Shown here piece by piece: positions 1 to 8,824 of a stretch of 64,000 bases of DNA. The stretch lies in the NCBI RefSeq assembly GCF_900637055.1, contig NZ_LR134338.1, forward strand, positions 1,156,501 through 1,220,500, written 5' to 3'. A program made the position numbers and the translations under genes. How positions within the stretch are numbered: position 1 is the first letter of the stretch; every line of letters starts with the position of its first letter. Source of the stretch: Brevibacillus brevis. GTDB taxonomy: Bacteria > Bacillota > Bacilli > Brevibacillales > Brevibacillaceae. Under the pieces are notes generated by a model that had not been told where the DNA came from, made no database searches, and saw nothing but the letters and a program-made list of their open reading frames with translations.

Positions 1-102
1 CATCAGCAAGTTACTCTTCATGTGCCTCATCCGGACGACCCTCCCATCTTGATTTCTCTTTCTTTGCTCATGAACAGATTCATTCAGCGGCTTCCTCAAT
101 AA
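1..102 (+). CDS. C-terminal end of an unidentified protein (partial)
   Basis: The first 33 codons of the window are open in frame 1 and end at a TAA at 100-102. The encoded tail is moderately hydrophobic (ILISLSLLM) and basic at its end, and I do not recognise it. A hairpin with a short T run follows at 124-154, which fits the end of a rightward gene. An open stretch this short could also be chance, so the call is weak. Confidence 0.3.
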   Translation, partial: HQQVTLHVPHPDDPPILISLSLLMNRFIQRLPQ

Positions 103-123
103 AAAAATAGTCTCTTGTTATTC

Positions 124-154
124 GGCGGTCTTACGAATCATCGGACTGCCTTTT
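124..154 (+). terminator. possible rho-independent terminator
   Basis: GGCGGTC (124-130) can pair with GACTGCC (144-150), with one G-T pair and a 13-nt loop, and TTTT follows. It would end transcription of the partial gene at the left edge, before the MFS gene. Confidence 0.35.
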
Positions 155-304
155 CGTCATGGTCTGGTTAGAATGGAGCTTCTTGGGAAAGGCTACTATC
201 ACAATAGTCGAACTTTTTTCTGCGAGCAGGATATTGGACGAAAAAGCGAAATGATAACTAGGCGCAAATATCATGCGCAAAAGAAAGGAAAGCAGGGAAC
301 GAGA

Positions 305-1498
305 ATGTCAAAGCCTTACAAAAAAGTTTTTTGGGCAGCCGGTTTTGGCTGGATGTTCGATGCCATGGATGTTGCACTTTTATCTTTTATTATGGTGGCA
401 TTACGACAGGAATGGGGTTTGACAGGGGAAGAGGCCGGGCTGCTAGGAACGGGCAATCTCGTCGGCATGGCGATTGGGGCGATTGCAGGTGGCTATTTGG
501 CTGACCGGATTGGCCGCAAGCCAGTATTTTTGCTGACCTTGGTCTTGTTTGGCTTGGCGAGCTTTGCGAGCGCTTTCGCAACTGGTTTTGCAACCATGCT
601 GCTGTTCCGCTTCCTGATGGGACTCGGCTTGGGTGCCGAGCTGCCAGTGGCCTCGACGCTGGTAAACGAGTTTGCGCCACCGGAGAAGCGAGGAAGTACG
701 GTTGTGCTGTTGGAGAGCTTTTGGGCGGTCGGTTGGATCGCGGCGGCTGTCATAGCGTATTTCATCATTCCGGACTATGGCTGGCGCGTGGCTGTCATGA
801 TCGGAGCGCTGCCTGTCGTGTACGCTTTGTTTGCCCGGAAGAGCATTCCTGAATCTCCGCAGTTTCAAAAGCAAGCCGAGAAGATTCCTGTTGCAAAGCT
901 GTTGACGTCCCATCGCACAGAGACGATTACGCTGTGGGTTGTCTGGTTCGCAATTGCTTTCTCGTACTACGGCATGTTTTTATGGATGCCATCTGTTTTG
1001 GTCGACAAAGGCTTTACGATGATCAAAAGCTTCCAGTACGTACTGATCATGACGTTGGCCCAACTGCCAGGCTATTTCGCGGCAGCCTACCTCGTGGAAA
1101 AATGGGGACGGAAATGGACGCTGGCAACCTTCTTGTTCATGACCGGAGTGATGGCCTTTGCTTTTGGACAAAGCAGTGGCACCATGGAGCTGTTGGTGAC
1201 GGGAGCCTTCTTGTCCTTCTTCAATCTGGGGGCCTGGGGTGCTTTGTACGCGTACACGCCGGAAAATTATCCGACACCGCTGCGCGCTACCGGTTCTGGT
1301 ATGGCATCCGGCGTCGGAAGAATCGGCAGTATTATCGCGCCGTATCTCGTCGGTTACTACTCGTCGCATCATTACAGCTACACATTCATTTTTAGTATGT
1401 TTACCGCAGTGCTGATCGTGGGAACAATCGTCCTGCTCCTGTGCGGACGAGAAACAAAAGTCCTTGCTAATTCTGGCCCTCATACAGGCGAAGTATAG
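305..1498 (+). CDS. niaP: MFS transporter, NiaP/YceI-like (probable niacin uptake)
   Basis: A 397-residue major facilitator with 12 predicted membrane segments. It carries the family signature after helix 2 (DRIGRKP) and long stretches that resemble B. subtilis YceI/NiaP, such as LLESFWAVGW, SYYGMFLW and YAYTPENYPT. NiaP proteins import nicotinate or nicotinamide, so that substrate is the likely one; a related organic-acid substrate is possible. The ATG at 305 is chosen because AGGGAACGAG precedes it and the protein then starts like its relatives; the frame is open further upstream. The gene is convergent with the WYL regulator and their 3' ends overlap by 32 bp. I see no NiaR box or riboswitch upstream. 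Confidence 0.8.
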   Translation: MSKPYKKVFWAAGFGWMFDAMDVALLSFIMVALRQEWGLTGEEAGLLGTGNLVGMAIGAIAGGYLADRIGRKPVFLLTLVLFGLASFASAFATGFATMLLFRFLMGLGLGAELPVASTLVNEFAPPEKRGSTVVLLESFWAVGWIAAAVIAYFIIPDYGWRVAVMIGALPVVYALFARKSIPESPQFQKQAEKIPVAKLLTSHRTETITLWVVWFAIAFSYYGMFLWMPSVLVDKGFTMIKSFQYVLIMTLAQLPGYFAAAYLVEKWGRKWTLATFLFMTGVMAFAFGQSSGTMELLVTGAFLSFFNLGAWGALYAYTPENYPTPLRATGSGMASGVGRIGSIIAPYLVGYYSSHHYSYTFIFSMFTAVLIVGTIVLLLCGRETKVLANSGPHTGEV

Positions 1499-2423
1499 CA
1501 TGCGCCTGCTCTGCGACCTCACGTTTCAGCTCTTGTGGCTCCAACACTTGAATGTGCGGGCCGAAGCTGAGCACCAGCGAACATGCTGACGCAAGTGTAT
1601 GAAATTCAACCTCTGCTTCCATCCAGTCGTCTGCTGCGGCTTGGGTGGAAGCTATTTTTATATAACGCTCCTGTTTTACAGCTGGCAACGTCTCTTTTTT
1701 GACGAGTAACCGCGCAGGATAACGTGGGAGGCTGGATTTGAAGTCCAAGGTGGATTGTTCCCAATAGGAAGCGAGATCGAAATCACTTGGGCGGATGAAG
1801 CCATCATCTAACAGCTGTGCATCCAAAAGTCGTGAAATCCGGTACGTCCGCATGTCCTCGTCCACTTTGGCGACCAAATACCAGATGCTGCGCTTGGCGA
1901 CGAGTCCGAACGGGCAGACAATGCGTTCAACTGTCACATCTTCGCGCATGTAACGAATGAACAGCTTGCGGGAAAGCCATACGGCATCTTGAACCACCGA
2001 TAAGAACGGAAACGTCTCCGTCGATTCATGCCAGCCAGCCCCATCGATATGAAGGAGCTGGCGTACGTGGATGGCGTCCTGCTGAACGGTTTTTGGCAGT
2101 GCGGACAGCAGTTTGAGAAAAGCAGCTTCATAGTTTTCATGGAGTCCGAGATCATTCAACAAGGCAGCAGGGGAGGCTACGAGCAGTGATTGCAGCTCAT
2201 CTATTTTCATTCCGGTCAAATTACTGCGATAGCCTTCTGCCAAAGCCCAGCCCCCATCTGCACCGCGCAGCGCATAGACGGGAACACCCGACGCACTCAA
2301 AGCTTCCATATCACGATGAACGGTTCGCTCGGACACCTCCAGCCTTTCTGCTAATTGCTTGGAAGTCATGCGACCGTGGTTTTGCAAGAGCAACAAGATC
2401 GTAAGGAGTCGATCTGCCCGCAT
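1467..2423 (-). CDS. YafY-type transcriptional regulator (HTH + WYL domain)
   Basis: A 318-residue regulator. An N-terminal DeoR-like helix-turn-helix (about residues 1-60; TSKQLAERLEVSERTVHRD) is followed by a WYL ligand-binding domain (about 130-310; the SIWYLVAK strand holds the W-Y-L motif). WYL regulators sense small ligands, often nucleotides, and many control a divergent gene. The start at 2423 has AGGAGGGC at good spacing; an in-frame ATG nine codons upstream has no such site. It is divergent from the SDR gene, and the 121-bp gap holds a nested inverted repeat (2470-2507), so autoregulation and control of the SDR are likely. Confidence 0.85.
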   Translation of the reverse strand: MRADRLLTILLLLQNHGRMTSKQLAERLEVSERTVHRDMEALSASGVPVYALRGADGGWALAEGYRSNLTGMKIDELQSLLVASPAALLNDLGLHENYEAAFLKLLSALPKTVQQDAIHVRQLLHIDGAGWHESTETFPFLSVVQDAVWLSRKLFIRYMREDVTVERIVCPFGLVAKRSIWYLVAKVDEDMRTYRISRLLDAQLLDDGFIRPSDFDLASYWEQSTLDFKSSLPRYPARLLVKKETLPAVKQERYIKIASTQAAADDWMEAEVEFHTLASACSLVLSFGPHIQVLEPQELKREVAEQAHAILRLYEGQN

Positions 2424-2469
2424 AATAAGCCCTCCTAGAAATAAAAACAAAATTACTTTGATTGTATCG

Positions 2470-2507
2470 TAACGAATATGACAGCGGTTGTCATATTTAC
2501 TTCGTTA
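2470..2507. promoter_or_regulatory. nested inverted-repeat operator between WYL regulator and SDR
   Basis: AATATGACA (2475-2483) and TGTCATATT (2489-2497) are perfect 9-bp arms around GCGGT. Outside them TAACGAA (2470-2476) and TTCGTTA (2501-2507) form a second perfect 7-bp pair. On the minus strand TACAAT (2466-2461) is a plausible -10 for the regulator, so a protein bound here would cover that promoter. The likely ligand is the divergent WYL regulator (inference). Confidence 0.7.
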
Positions 2508-2544
2508 TTCTTGATGCATGAATCGATATAAGGAGGCATTACGA

Positions 2545-3420
2545 ATGAAACCATTACAAGGCAAAGTAGCGGTGGTAGCAGGCGGCACAAGAGGGGCAGG
2601 ACGGGGCATCGCCGTCAGTCTGGGAGAAGCAGGGGCGACGGTATATGTAACGGGACGCACGGTGCGTGGTCAGCACTCTGATATGGCACGACAGGAGACG
2701 ATCGAAGAGACAGCAGAGCTCGTGACGGCAAGCGGGGGAATCGGGATCGCTGTGCGAGTCGATCATACGCAGGAAGAAGAGGTAAAAGCGTTCTTTGCGC
2801 GAGTAAAGGCGGAGCAAGATGGACAGCTCGATCTTTTGGTCAATGACATCTGGGGTGGAGATCCGTTGACTCACTGGGGAACGCCGTTCTGGGAGCAGCC
2901 ATTGGCAGACGGCCTATTGATGCAAGAGCGCGCCATTCGCACGCATATGATCACCAGTCACTATGCGGTTCCGCTCATGGTGGCACAGAAAAAAGGGTTG
3001 ATCATCGAGATTACGGACGGAATCGACTATCGGTACCGCGGCAATCTGTACTACAGCTTGGCAAAAATCTCGACGATTCATTTGGCTGCGTCGATGGCAG
3101 AGGACCTGCGCCCACACGGGGTTACCGCATTGGCTCTAACGCCGGGCTTCCTACGCTCGGAAGCGATGCTCGATCATTTTGGCGTGACAGAAGAGACGTG
3201 GAGAGAGGCAGTGAAGCAAGATAAGCACTTCATCATGTCGGAAACACCTGCGTACATCGGTCGAGCAGTGGTTGCGCTGGCTTCGGACCCGGCTGTCGCA
3301 GAAAAAACGGGGAAAACAGTCAGTACATGGGGCTTGTCGGACGAGTATCCTTTTACGGATAGAGACGGTAGCCGCCCGCATTGGGGAAATTACGCCGAGA
3401 AACAAGGACTTTACCGGTAA
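2545..3420 (+). CDS. short-chain dehydrogenase/reductase
   Basis: A 291-residue NAD(P)-dependent oxidoreductase of the SDR superfamily. The cofactor loop is GGTRGAGRG (residues 13-21), followed by VTGRTVRG, suggestive of NADP binding. The catalytic Tyr-Lys pair lies in YYSLAK, and the usual Asn-Asn motif is altered to VNDIWGG, as in a subfamily of long SDRs (about 300 aa). The ATG at 2545 follows AAGGAGGCATTACGA; an upstream ATG at 2518 lacks an equal site. Substrate is unknown. It is divergent from the WYL regulator, its probable controller, and ends at a strong bidirectional terminator. Confidence 0.85.
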   Translation: MKPLQGKVAVVAGGTRGAGRGIAVSLGEAGATVYVTGRTVRGQHSDMARQETIEETAELVTASGGIGIAVRVDHTQEEEVKAFFARVKAEQDGQLDLLVNDIWGGDPLTHWGTPFWEQPLADGLLMQERAIRTHMITSHYAVPLMVAQKKGLIIEITDGIDYRYRGNLYYSLAKISTIHLAASMAEDLRPHGVTALALTPGFLRSEAMLDHFGVTEETWREAVKQDKHFIMSETPAYIGRAVVALASDPAVAEKTGKTVSTWGLSDEYPFTDRDGSRPHWGNYAEKQGLYR

Positions 3421-3428
3421 GAACATAC

Positions 3429-3467
3429 AAAACGGCTCCTTCGAATCAGTTCGAAAGAGCCGTTTTT
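3429..3467. terminator. bidirectional rho-independent terminator
   Basis: The arms AACGGCTC-TTCGAA and TTCGAA-GAGCCGTT form a long hairpin (one mismatch) with a TCAG loop. A-runs and T-runs flank it on both sides. It serves the rightward SDR and the leftward dehydratase/activase operon. Confidence 0.9.
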
Positions 3468-3478
3468 CCTTAAAAGTT

Positions 3479-5122
3479 TTATACCCCTTTTACTTCCTCC
3501 TTGTTTCGTCGGAGTGAATACCAGTTCATAAAACCGCGCATGCCATATACCATGTTTGCCGCCGTACAAGCCACGACATGACGGCTTTTTCGCAATGGAT
3601 GGGTACTTGTTGAAATGCTAGCGCTCTGAAGCTGCTCAACCGTGATGTCTTTTTTGGTTAAAGCATCGTCAAACTCCTTTTGCGCAGCTTGTTTTGCTTT
3701 AAACAGCATCATCTGTATGCGGCTGTATACGTTGATCGCTCCATCTCCCGTTGTTTCAATCGGAAGGAAGATGGCATCGGGGTATTTTTCAGTAATCAAT
3801 GATTGAACACCATCGGAGACGCCAGAAGACGGCATACATCCGAATGGCTTGACGGAGAGGGTCATGTTTACTTTCCGTTTGGCGACGTTTAAGATTAGCT
3901 TCCCTACTTCCATATGACCTTCTCCACCGCGGACATGGTTGTTGTAGTGTTGGTGGGATACCTCTGCGATCTCGTCCATGTCGGGCAGATGATAACCATT
4001 GAGCCCGATCGTCTTCGCGTAGACCTGGAACAGGACTCGAATGGCACGGTCAGCTATAGCCAACATGCGCAGACGTACCACAGGGTTTTTCCCTTCCAAG
4101 CCGTAGCGGCCTGAATCTTCTCCACGCAGTCTCATCCGCTTTTGAGTGTCATAGCGTCCTTCCCAAATCAGGAAAAGAATCCACGCGGTAATCGATTGTA
4201 CTTCCACCTCGGCCCCTTCCTGTTCGAGAAACCGCTGTAGTTGATAGTTGCCGTCACCTTCTGTTGTCATCGCCCAAAACTCGCCGATGATGCTCACCTT
4301 CGGCTTGACTTGTGTACGGTCTACCTTGATTGCTTCCAGTTCTTTGCGGCATCTGAGCAGCGCGGGAATCAGCCACTTGCGTTGATGCAGGGCATCGTAC
4401 AAGAACTGCTTGCAGCGTGCGAGAGCGGCATCGGTGGAGCCTGCTTCCACCTCATAGGGACGAATCCGATAAGCGATGGCATTCAAAATATCTCCCAGGA
4501 GAACCGCCTTGAGAAAACCGGCAAAAAACGAGGTGTCCAATTTTAGAGCCGATTCGCCGCCTGTTGCCTGTTTCAGACCGTTCTGCTGCTGAAACAAAAG
4601 AACACGAAATCCGTCAAATCCGGCATCACGCAAGGCTTTGCGATACTCCGTGACATAGGTGCCAAAGCGGCATGGGCCGCAAGAACCGCTGGTGATAAAC
4701 AGGTAGTTGCTCACGATTTCCTCTTTTGATTTTCCTTCGACTTCGCGCAGATGATGCAGATACTTGATCAGATTGCCTACGGTAAAGTACGTCGGGTTGC
4801 ATTGCCCGCGGTTTCCGAACTCTTTGCCAAACCGAAGTGACTCGGTATCCGGGCAATCCATGTGCTTCACCGTATAGCCCAATCCTTTCAATACTCCCTC
4901 AACCAGAAAATCGTGCGCCATGGTAAGTCCGCCAAAGAGGATCGTTGTGGTTGCCTTATCTTTCATTAAAAATTGACGCGGTACCGGATCGAACCATTGT
5001 GTTCTTTTTGCCTGTTCCAAACCTAACGCAAGTTCCTGTTCTGCTTGAAAGTGAAGCAACTTGCTCTCATCAGTTGAGTGTTTTGTCTCCGATTCGTTGG
5101 GAAGCACCTTGCTTGTAGTCAT
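3479..5122 (-). CDS. 2-hydroxyacyl-CoA dehydratase (HgdB-like) family protein
   Basis: A 547-residue protein related to the catalytic subunits that dehydrate 2-hydroxyacyl-CoA using a [4Fe-4S] cluster reduced by an ATP-driven activase. Candidate cluster or redox cysteines occur in NRGQCNPTYF, GSCGPCRFG (CxxC), FGCMPSSGV and the C-terminal VACTAAN. The segment KPFGCMPSSGVSDGV resembles the conserved C-terminal block of activase-linked dehydratase proteins. It lies 31 bp behind the activase gene and ends at the shared terminator, so the two form an operon. No CoA-transferase or dedicated hydroxyacid gene is adjacent, so the substrate is unknown. The family is confident; the reaction is not. Confidence 0.75.
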   Translation of the reverse strand: MTTSKVLPNESETKHSTDESKLLHFQAEQELALGLEQAKRTQWFDPVPRQFLMKDKATTTILFGGLTMAHDFLVEGVLKGLGYTVKHMDCPDTESLRFGKEFGNRGQCNPTYFTVGNLIKYLHHLREVEGKSKEEIVSNYLFITSGSCGPCRFGTYVTEYRKALRDAGFDGFRVLLFQQQNGLKQATGGESALKLDTSFFAGFLKAVLLGDILNAIAYRIRPYEVEAGSTDAALARCKQFLYDALHQRKWLIPALLRCRKELEAIKVDRTQVKPKVSIIGEFWAMTTEGDGNYQLQRFLEQEGAEVEVQSITAWILFLIWEGRYDTQKRMRLRGEDSGRYGLEGKNPVVRLRMLAIADRAIRVLFQVYAKTIGLNGYHLPDMDEIAEVSHQHYNNHVRGGEGHMEVGKLILNVAKRKVNMTLSVKPFGCMPSSGVSDGVQSLITEKYPDAIFLPIETTGDGAINVYSRIQMMLFKAKQAAQKEFDDALTKKDITVEQLQSASISTSTHPLRKSRHVVACTAANMVYGMRGFMNWYSLRRNKEEVKGV

Positions 5123-5153
5123 CTGGTGGTTGTCGCTCCTTTTTTCTGGACGT

Positions 5154-8100
5154 TTAGTTGCCGGTCTGAGAAAGGTTTTTTTGCTCGTAGGAGTTCGTTT
5201 GCTCTTTTGTTTGCAAGCTGGAAAGCTCCAGTCGCTTCTGTTCTAAACGCTGTTGCAGTTCCGCCTTTTTCTGGGCCAGATCATGCAAGCGTTCTTCATG
5301 GAGTCCCAAGCTATGGGCATAGGTTTTCACGCGAATTTTGATCGACCCGCTTGGCTTGTTGGCATCAATATCGTGCAAGGCGGAGTAAGGCGTCCCTGCC
5401 GTCGAAATGATCGAGTCTATAAGCCCGTAGGTAGGCGCATCATGTCCGCATTTAAAGCTGGATAAGTCAAGTACGGCCACATTGGGATGACGGGCGGCAA
5501 ATTTGGATGCCCATACTTTTTGCACAGAATTGGAACTGAAGTTTTCCGGCCACACGTCACTGACCTCTAATGCATACTCCACACGTCCGCTCTCCAGATC
5601 GTCTTGGAAAAAGCGGTGCAGCCACTCTTCATCTTTCGGAATGGAGCGCATGGAGAGAATCGGATAACCCAATACTTGAAACTCTTCCAAAACACCATGA
5701 TTCATGCCAGGATCGGAATGATAGGGACGGCCGATCATCAGAATCGCGAGCCGATTATCCGCTTCCACCTGTTCCAGTATCATTTTTCCTCTTTCCTGCA
5801 TCTCGGCATCAAACAGATTCATTGCGATCCAGCCCTGCTGCACGGCAAAATCGCTTTCATCCTCTGTCATTTGCAAAAAGTCTTTGAACGCTTCATACAA
5901 CTGTTTTTTCATCAAATTCAGCTCGGTGAAGGTAACGGCTGGATCGAGATAGGTGACTCCTCTCGTCTCAAAGAAGTTGACTTCTTTTGTAAAGGCGGCC
6001 TTAATCACGTTAGGTGCTCCTGCTACAATGGGACAGCTTGATGAATCCATTACATTTTGCAGATGCGTCGGGATATGGGTGATGCATGGGAAAAAGATGG
6101 AGTCAAGCGGCTTTTTCTCATGGTGCTTAAACAGCAAATTGTGGATATGGGCTTGCGCCACCTTAGACGGGTAGCAAGGGTCGATAGAACCGTACTTTCC
6201 GCCTTCTTGCCACATTTCTTCACTGGTAAAGTCACTGAAAACAATATTGTTTTTATCTACACCCAGCGTTTCGAAGTAGGTGCGCCAAAAAGGGGCGGTG
6301 GACCAAATATTAAGCACGCGGGGAATCCCGATGCGTATCTGGTTTCTTCGTTCCATTGCCGCCGGGGCAGAGCGTTGGAATGGACGTTGATAGGAAGCCT
6401 TCCGCGTGCCCCCCCATCCTAACCAGCTTCGTTTGAACCGAACATCCTCTACGAGTGTATCCGTTTGGGGGAGCGGCTCTGGGTCGTAAAAGTGCTGATA
6501 CATGCGTACGGCTTCATATTCCACCAAATTCGGATAGTGCTTCTTCAGCTCTTGTCGCTTCTTGGTGAGCTGGATCACGGCTTCCTTGTCCTCCACCGTT
6601 CCTTTCTCACAGCTAAAACCGGAGATATACCTGGCCGTTTGCCCATCCGGCGTCTCGGAATCGATAAACGTACGGCTGCAATGGTTCGGGCAGAATGTAC
6701 AGCGAGTAGATTCATCGTTACGGCTCAAATAGGACAGGTTAATCGCTGATTCAAGGCCCAAAAAGGTAGAATAGCCGCGGCGCTTGACCACACGCAGCGT
6801 TTCCATCGCGGCGCCGATTGCTCCCGCTTCTCCTGGATGGGGATGAACATAAACTTCTGCATCAGGAACGCGCTGCTTGATGTAATCGACTTGTGCTTTT
6901 ACCGCAGCGAGATTATATTGCGTGCCGCCTTGCAGAACGAACTTGCGTCCCAGTTCAGACATGCGCGGGATTTGCACGACATATTGCCAAACGTTTTTCG
7001 GCAAAACCAAAGCGAGGCCGGCCAACAGCTCTTCCTTCGAATAGCCTTCCTTTTGGAAATTGACACGGTCGGCATCGAGAAAAACGGCACATCCGTATGA
7101 GAAGGTAGGGGAAAGGTCAGCTTGGAAAGCTGTATCCGCATATTCTTGAACGGGAATGCCGAACTGGTCTGCCATCGCTTGCAACAACATTCCGTTTCCT
7201 GCAGAGCATTGGTTAGACAGTCTGAAATTGCGGATGTCTCCATTTTTCATGAAGAGGACCTTGATATCTTGTCCACCGATGTCGCAAATAACATCGACAT
7301 CGCCAAATTGGTTGACAGCACTCATCATATGAGCAACGGTTTCGACAATGTTGACATCCGCCTTCAATGTTTTTTCCAGAACATCGGCAGCATAGCCTGT
7401 GGCCCCGAAGCCGATGATCTCTAATTCGGCTCCTTGCTCACTCACCCTGTCTCGAAGCCTCTTCAGCATTTCCTTTGTATCTTCCAAGGGATTGCCCTTT
7501 GATAATTGGTACTCCTTCAGTAAGATGGTTCCGCTATCATCGACGAGAACCGCTTTGGATGAAGTAGAGCCGCCATCGAGACCAATTACGGCGCGTACCT
7601 TTTGCCCCGGCGTGAAGCTCGCAGATGTAAATGTGGGTATGCTGTACATTCTGCGGAATTCTTCCTGTTCGGTTTCCGAACGCATAAGCGGGGGGCCTGC
7701 CTTCTCACCCAGTTTTGCCTTCCGACCGTTCGCAATAAATTCCTTCAGTCCTTCCAAACCCGTGTAATTGCCAACGCCAGCCGGCTCATGCATTCCGTAA
7801 ATGACGGCACCGTAAGCGGCGTAGTACTGGGAATTGTCAGGAACAAAGATCAGTTCTTCGATCGGGATGTCTAGAGGATATTCGTATCCGCGCTCTTGCC
7901 AGGTCTGCGGAATCCGTTTTCGCCAGCATTCTTGAAGGAAAGGCAAGTATGTATTAGGACCGCCTAGTAAAAGGACACGGTGGCGCAACGTATTGCCGCG
8001 GGTGAGAACGGAGAGATTTTGCATCACAATCGCATCGGCAAGGGAGCACATGATTTCAGCGGAGGGAATTCCGCTTTTTACCAGATTGACTATGTCTGTT

Positions 8101-8657
8101 TCCGCAAACACACCGCATTTGGCTGCCACATGGTGCAGTTTGGAATCATCAAAATGCAATCGGCCCACTTCATCCATCGGCATGCCAGCTTTTATCATGC
8201 ACTTGTCAATCGTGGCACCCGTGCCAGATGCGCATTTGTCATTCATGGACGTAAGGGCTTGCTTGTTGCCTGTCTCCTCGTTTTCCTTAAAAATAATGAT
8301 TTTGGCGTCCTGTCCTCCCAGTTCGATGACACTCCCTACATCGGGATGAAGCTGTTCTACAGCCATAGTGACAGCATTCACTTCTTGAACAAACTTCGCT
8401 CCGATGTGCTCAGCAATCGGACCTGCGCCAGAGCCTGTAATAAATACACGAATGTTTTTTTGAGGAATGTGAGGAAACTGATTTCCAATGGCAACCAATA
8501 GCTCCAGAACCTTTTCCGCCTGCTTTGTATGGTGCCGTTGATAATCTGACCACAGAATTTCTTTGTTGTTCGGGTTTACCACTGTCGCTTTGACGGTTGT
8601 CGAGCCGACATCAATGCCGAGAATGACAGAATCTAACCATTGATCTGTGCTGTCCAT
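5154..8657 (-). CDS. double ASKHA acyl-CoA dehydratase activase with DUF2229 region
   Basis: A 1167-residue multidomain protein. Two BadF/BcrA/HgdC-type ASKHA ATPase domains come first: residues about 10-300, with DVGSTTVKATVV, KCASGTGA and AAKCGVFAETD, and about 355-640, with GLDGGSTSSKAVL, QCSAGNGM and YGCAVFLDADR. The cysteines in these motifs are those that hold the bridging [4Fe-4S] cluster in HgdC-type activases. A cysteine-rich stretch near residue 690 (CTFCPNHCSR, then FSCEKG) leads into a DUF2229/dehydratase-like region (about 760-1080). The C-terminal 60 residues are Gln/Glu/Lys-rich and probably coiled coil. Such proteins couple ATP hydrolysis to low-potential electron transfer. 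The start has GGAATGATGAT upstream; a 16-bp palindrome (8689-8704) lies just ahead. Confidence 0.85.
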   Translation of the reverse strand: MDSTDQWLDSVILGIDVGSTTVKATVVNPNNKEILWSDYQRHHTKQAEKVLELLVAIGNQFPHIPQKNIRVFITGSGAGPIAEHIGAKFVQEVNAVTMAVEQLHPDVGSVIELGGQDAKIIIFKENEETGNKQALTSMNDKCASGTGATIDKCMIKAGMPMDEVGRLHFDDSKLHHVAAKCGVFAETDIVNLVKSGIPSAEIMCSLADAIVMQNLSVLTRGNTLRHRVLLLGGPNTYLPFLQECWRKRIPQTWQERGYEYPLDIPIEELIFVPDNSQYYAAYGAVIYGMHEPAGVGNYTGLEGLKEFIANGRKAKLGEKAGPPLMRSETEQEEFRRMYSIPTFTSASFTPGQKVRAVIGLDGGSTSSKAVLVDDSGTILLKEYQLSKGNPLEDTKEMLKRLRDRVSEQGAELEIIGFGATGYAADVLEKTLKADVNIVETVAHMMSAVNQFGDVDVICDIGGQDIKVLFMKNGDIRNFRLSNQCSAGNGMLLQAMADQFGIPVQEYADTAFQADLSPTFSYGCAVFLDADRVNFQKEGYSKEELLAGLALVLPKNVWQYVVQIPRMSELGRKFVLQGGTQYNLAAVKAQVDYIKQRVPDAEVYVHPHPGEAGAIGAAMETLRVVKRRGYSTFLGLESAINLSYLSRNDESTRCTFCPNHCSRTFIDSETPDGQTARYISGFSCEKGTVEDKEAVIQLTKKRQELKKHYPNLVEYEAVRMYQHFYDPEPLPQTDTLVEDVRFKRSWLGWGGTRKASYQRPFQRSAPAAMERRNQIRIGIPRVLNIWSTAPFWRTYFETLGVDKNNIVFSDFTSEEMWQEGGKYGSIDPCYPSKVAQAHIHNLLFKHHEKKPLDSIFFPCITHIPTHLQNVMDSSSCPIVAGAPNVIKAAFTKEVNFFETRGVTYLDPAVTFTELNLMKKQLYEAFKDFLQMTEDESDFAVQQGWIAMNLFDAEMQERGKMILEQVEADNRLAILMIGRPYHSDPGMNHGVLEEFQVLGYPILSMRSIPKDEEWLHRFFQDDLESGRVEYALEVSDVWPENFSSNSVQKVWASKFAARHPNVAVLDLSSFKCGHDAPTYGLIDSIISTAGTPYSALHDIDANKPSGSIKIRVKTYAHSLGLHEERLHDLAQKKAELQQRLEQKRLELSSLQTKEQTNSYEQKNLSQTGN

Positions 8658-8688
8658 ATCATCATTCCTTCTCCAAATTCTTCTAATA

Positions 8689-8704
8689 CATTATTCGAAT
8701 AATG
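8689..8704. promoter_or_regulatory. 16-bp palindrome upstream of the activase gene
   Basis: CATTATTCGAATAATG is a perfect 16-bp palindrome 31-46 bp upstream of the activase start, in the leader or core promoter. It is a candidate operator for a dimeric regulator, which I cannot name. Confidence 0.5.
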
Positions 8705-8759
8705 GAAGCAACATATACAACATGGTTACAGTGTTAAATGGAAGTGTTGAGATTGATAT

Positions 8760-8797
8760 AAAAAACGCCGGTATCCTGTACGTTAAGGAATACCGGC
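8760..8797 (-). terminator. terminator of the YhcN-like lipoprotein gene
   Basis: Read leftward, GCCGGTAT pairs with ATACCGGC around a short loop with extra AGG/CCT pairing, and GTTTTTTAT follows. Confidence 0.8.
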
Positions 8798-8824
8798 AAG
8801 GATTCATTTGTAAAGACCGGTTCG

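Noticed and set aside
7980..8501. Long rightward open frame opposite the activase gene, and many similar opposite-strand frames
   Set aside because: They lie wholly within well-supported genes on the other strand, have no ribosome sites and no recognisable domains.
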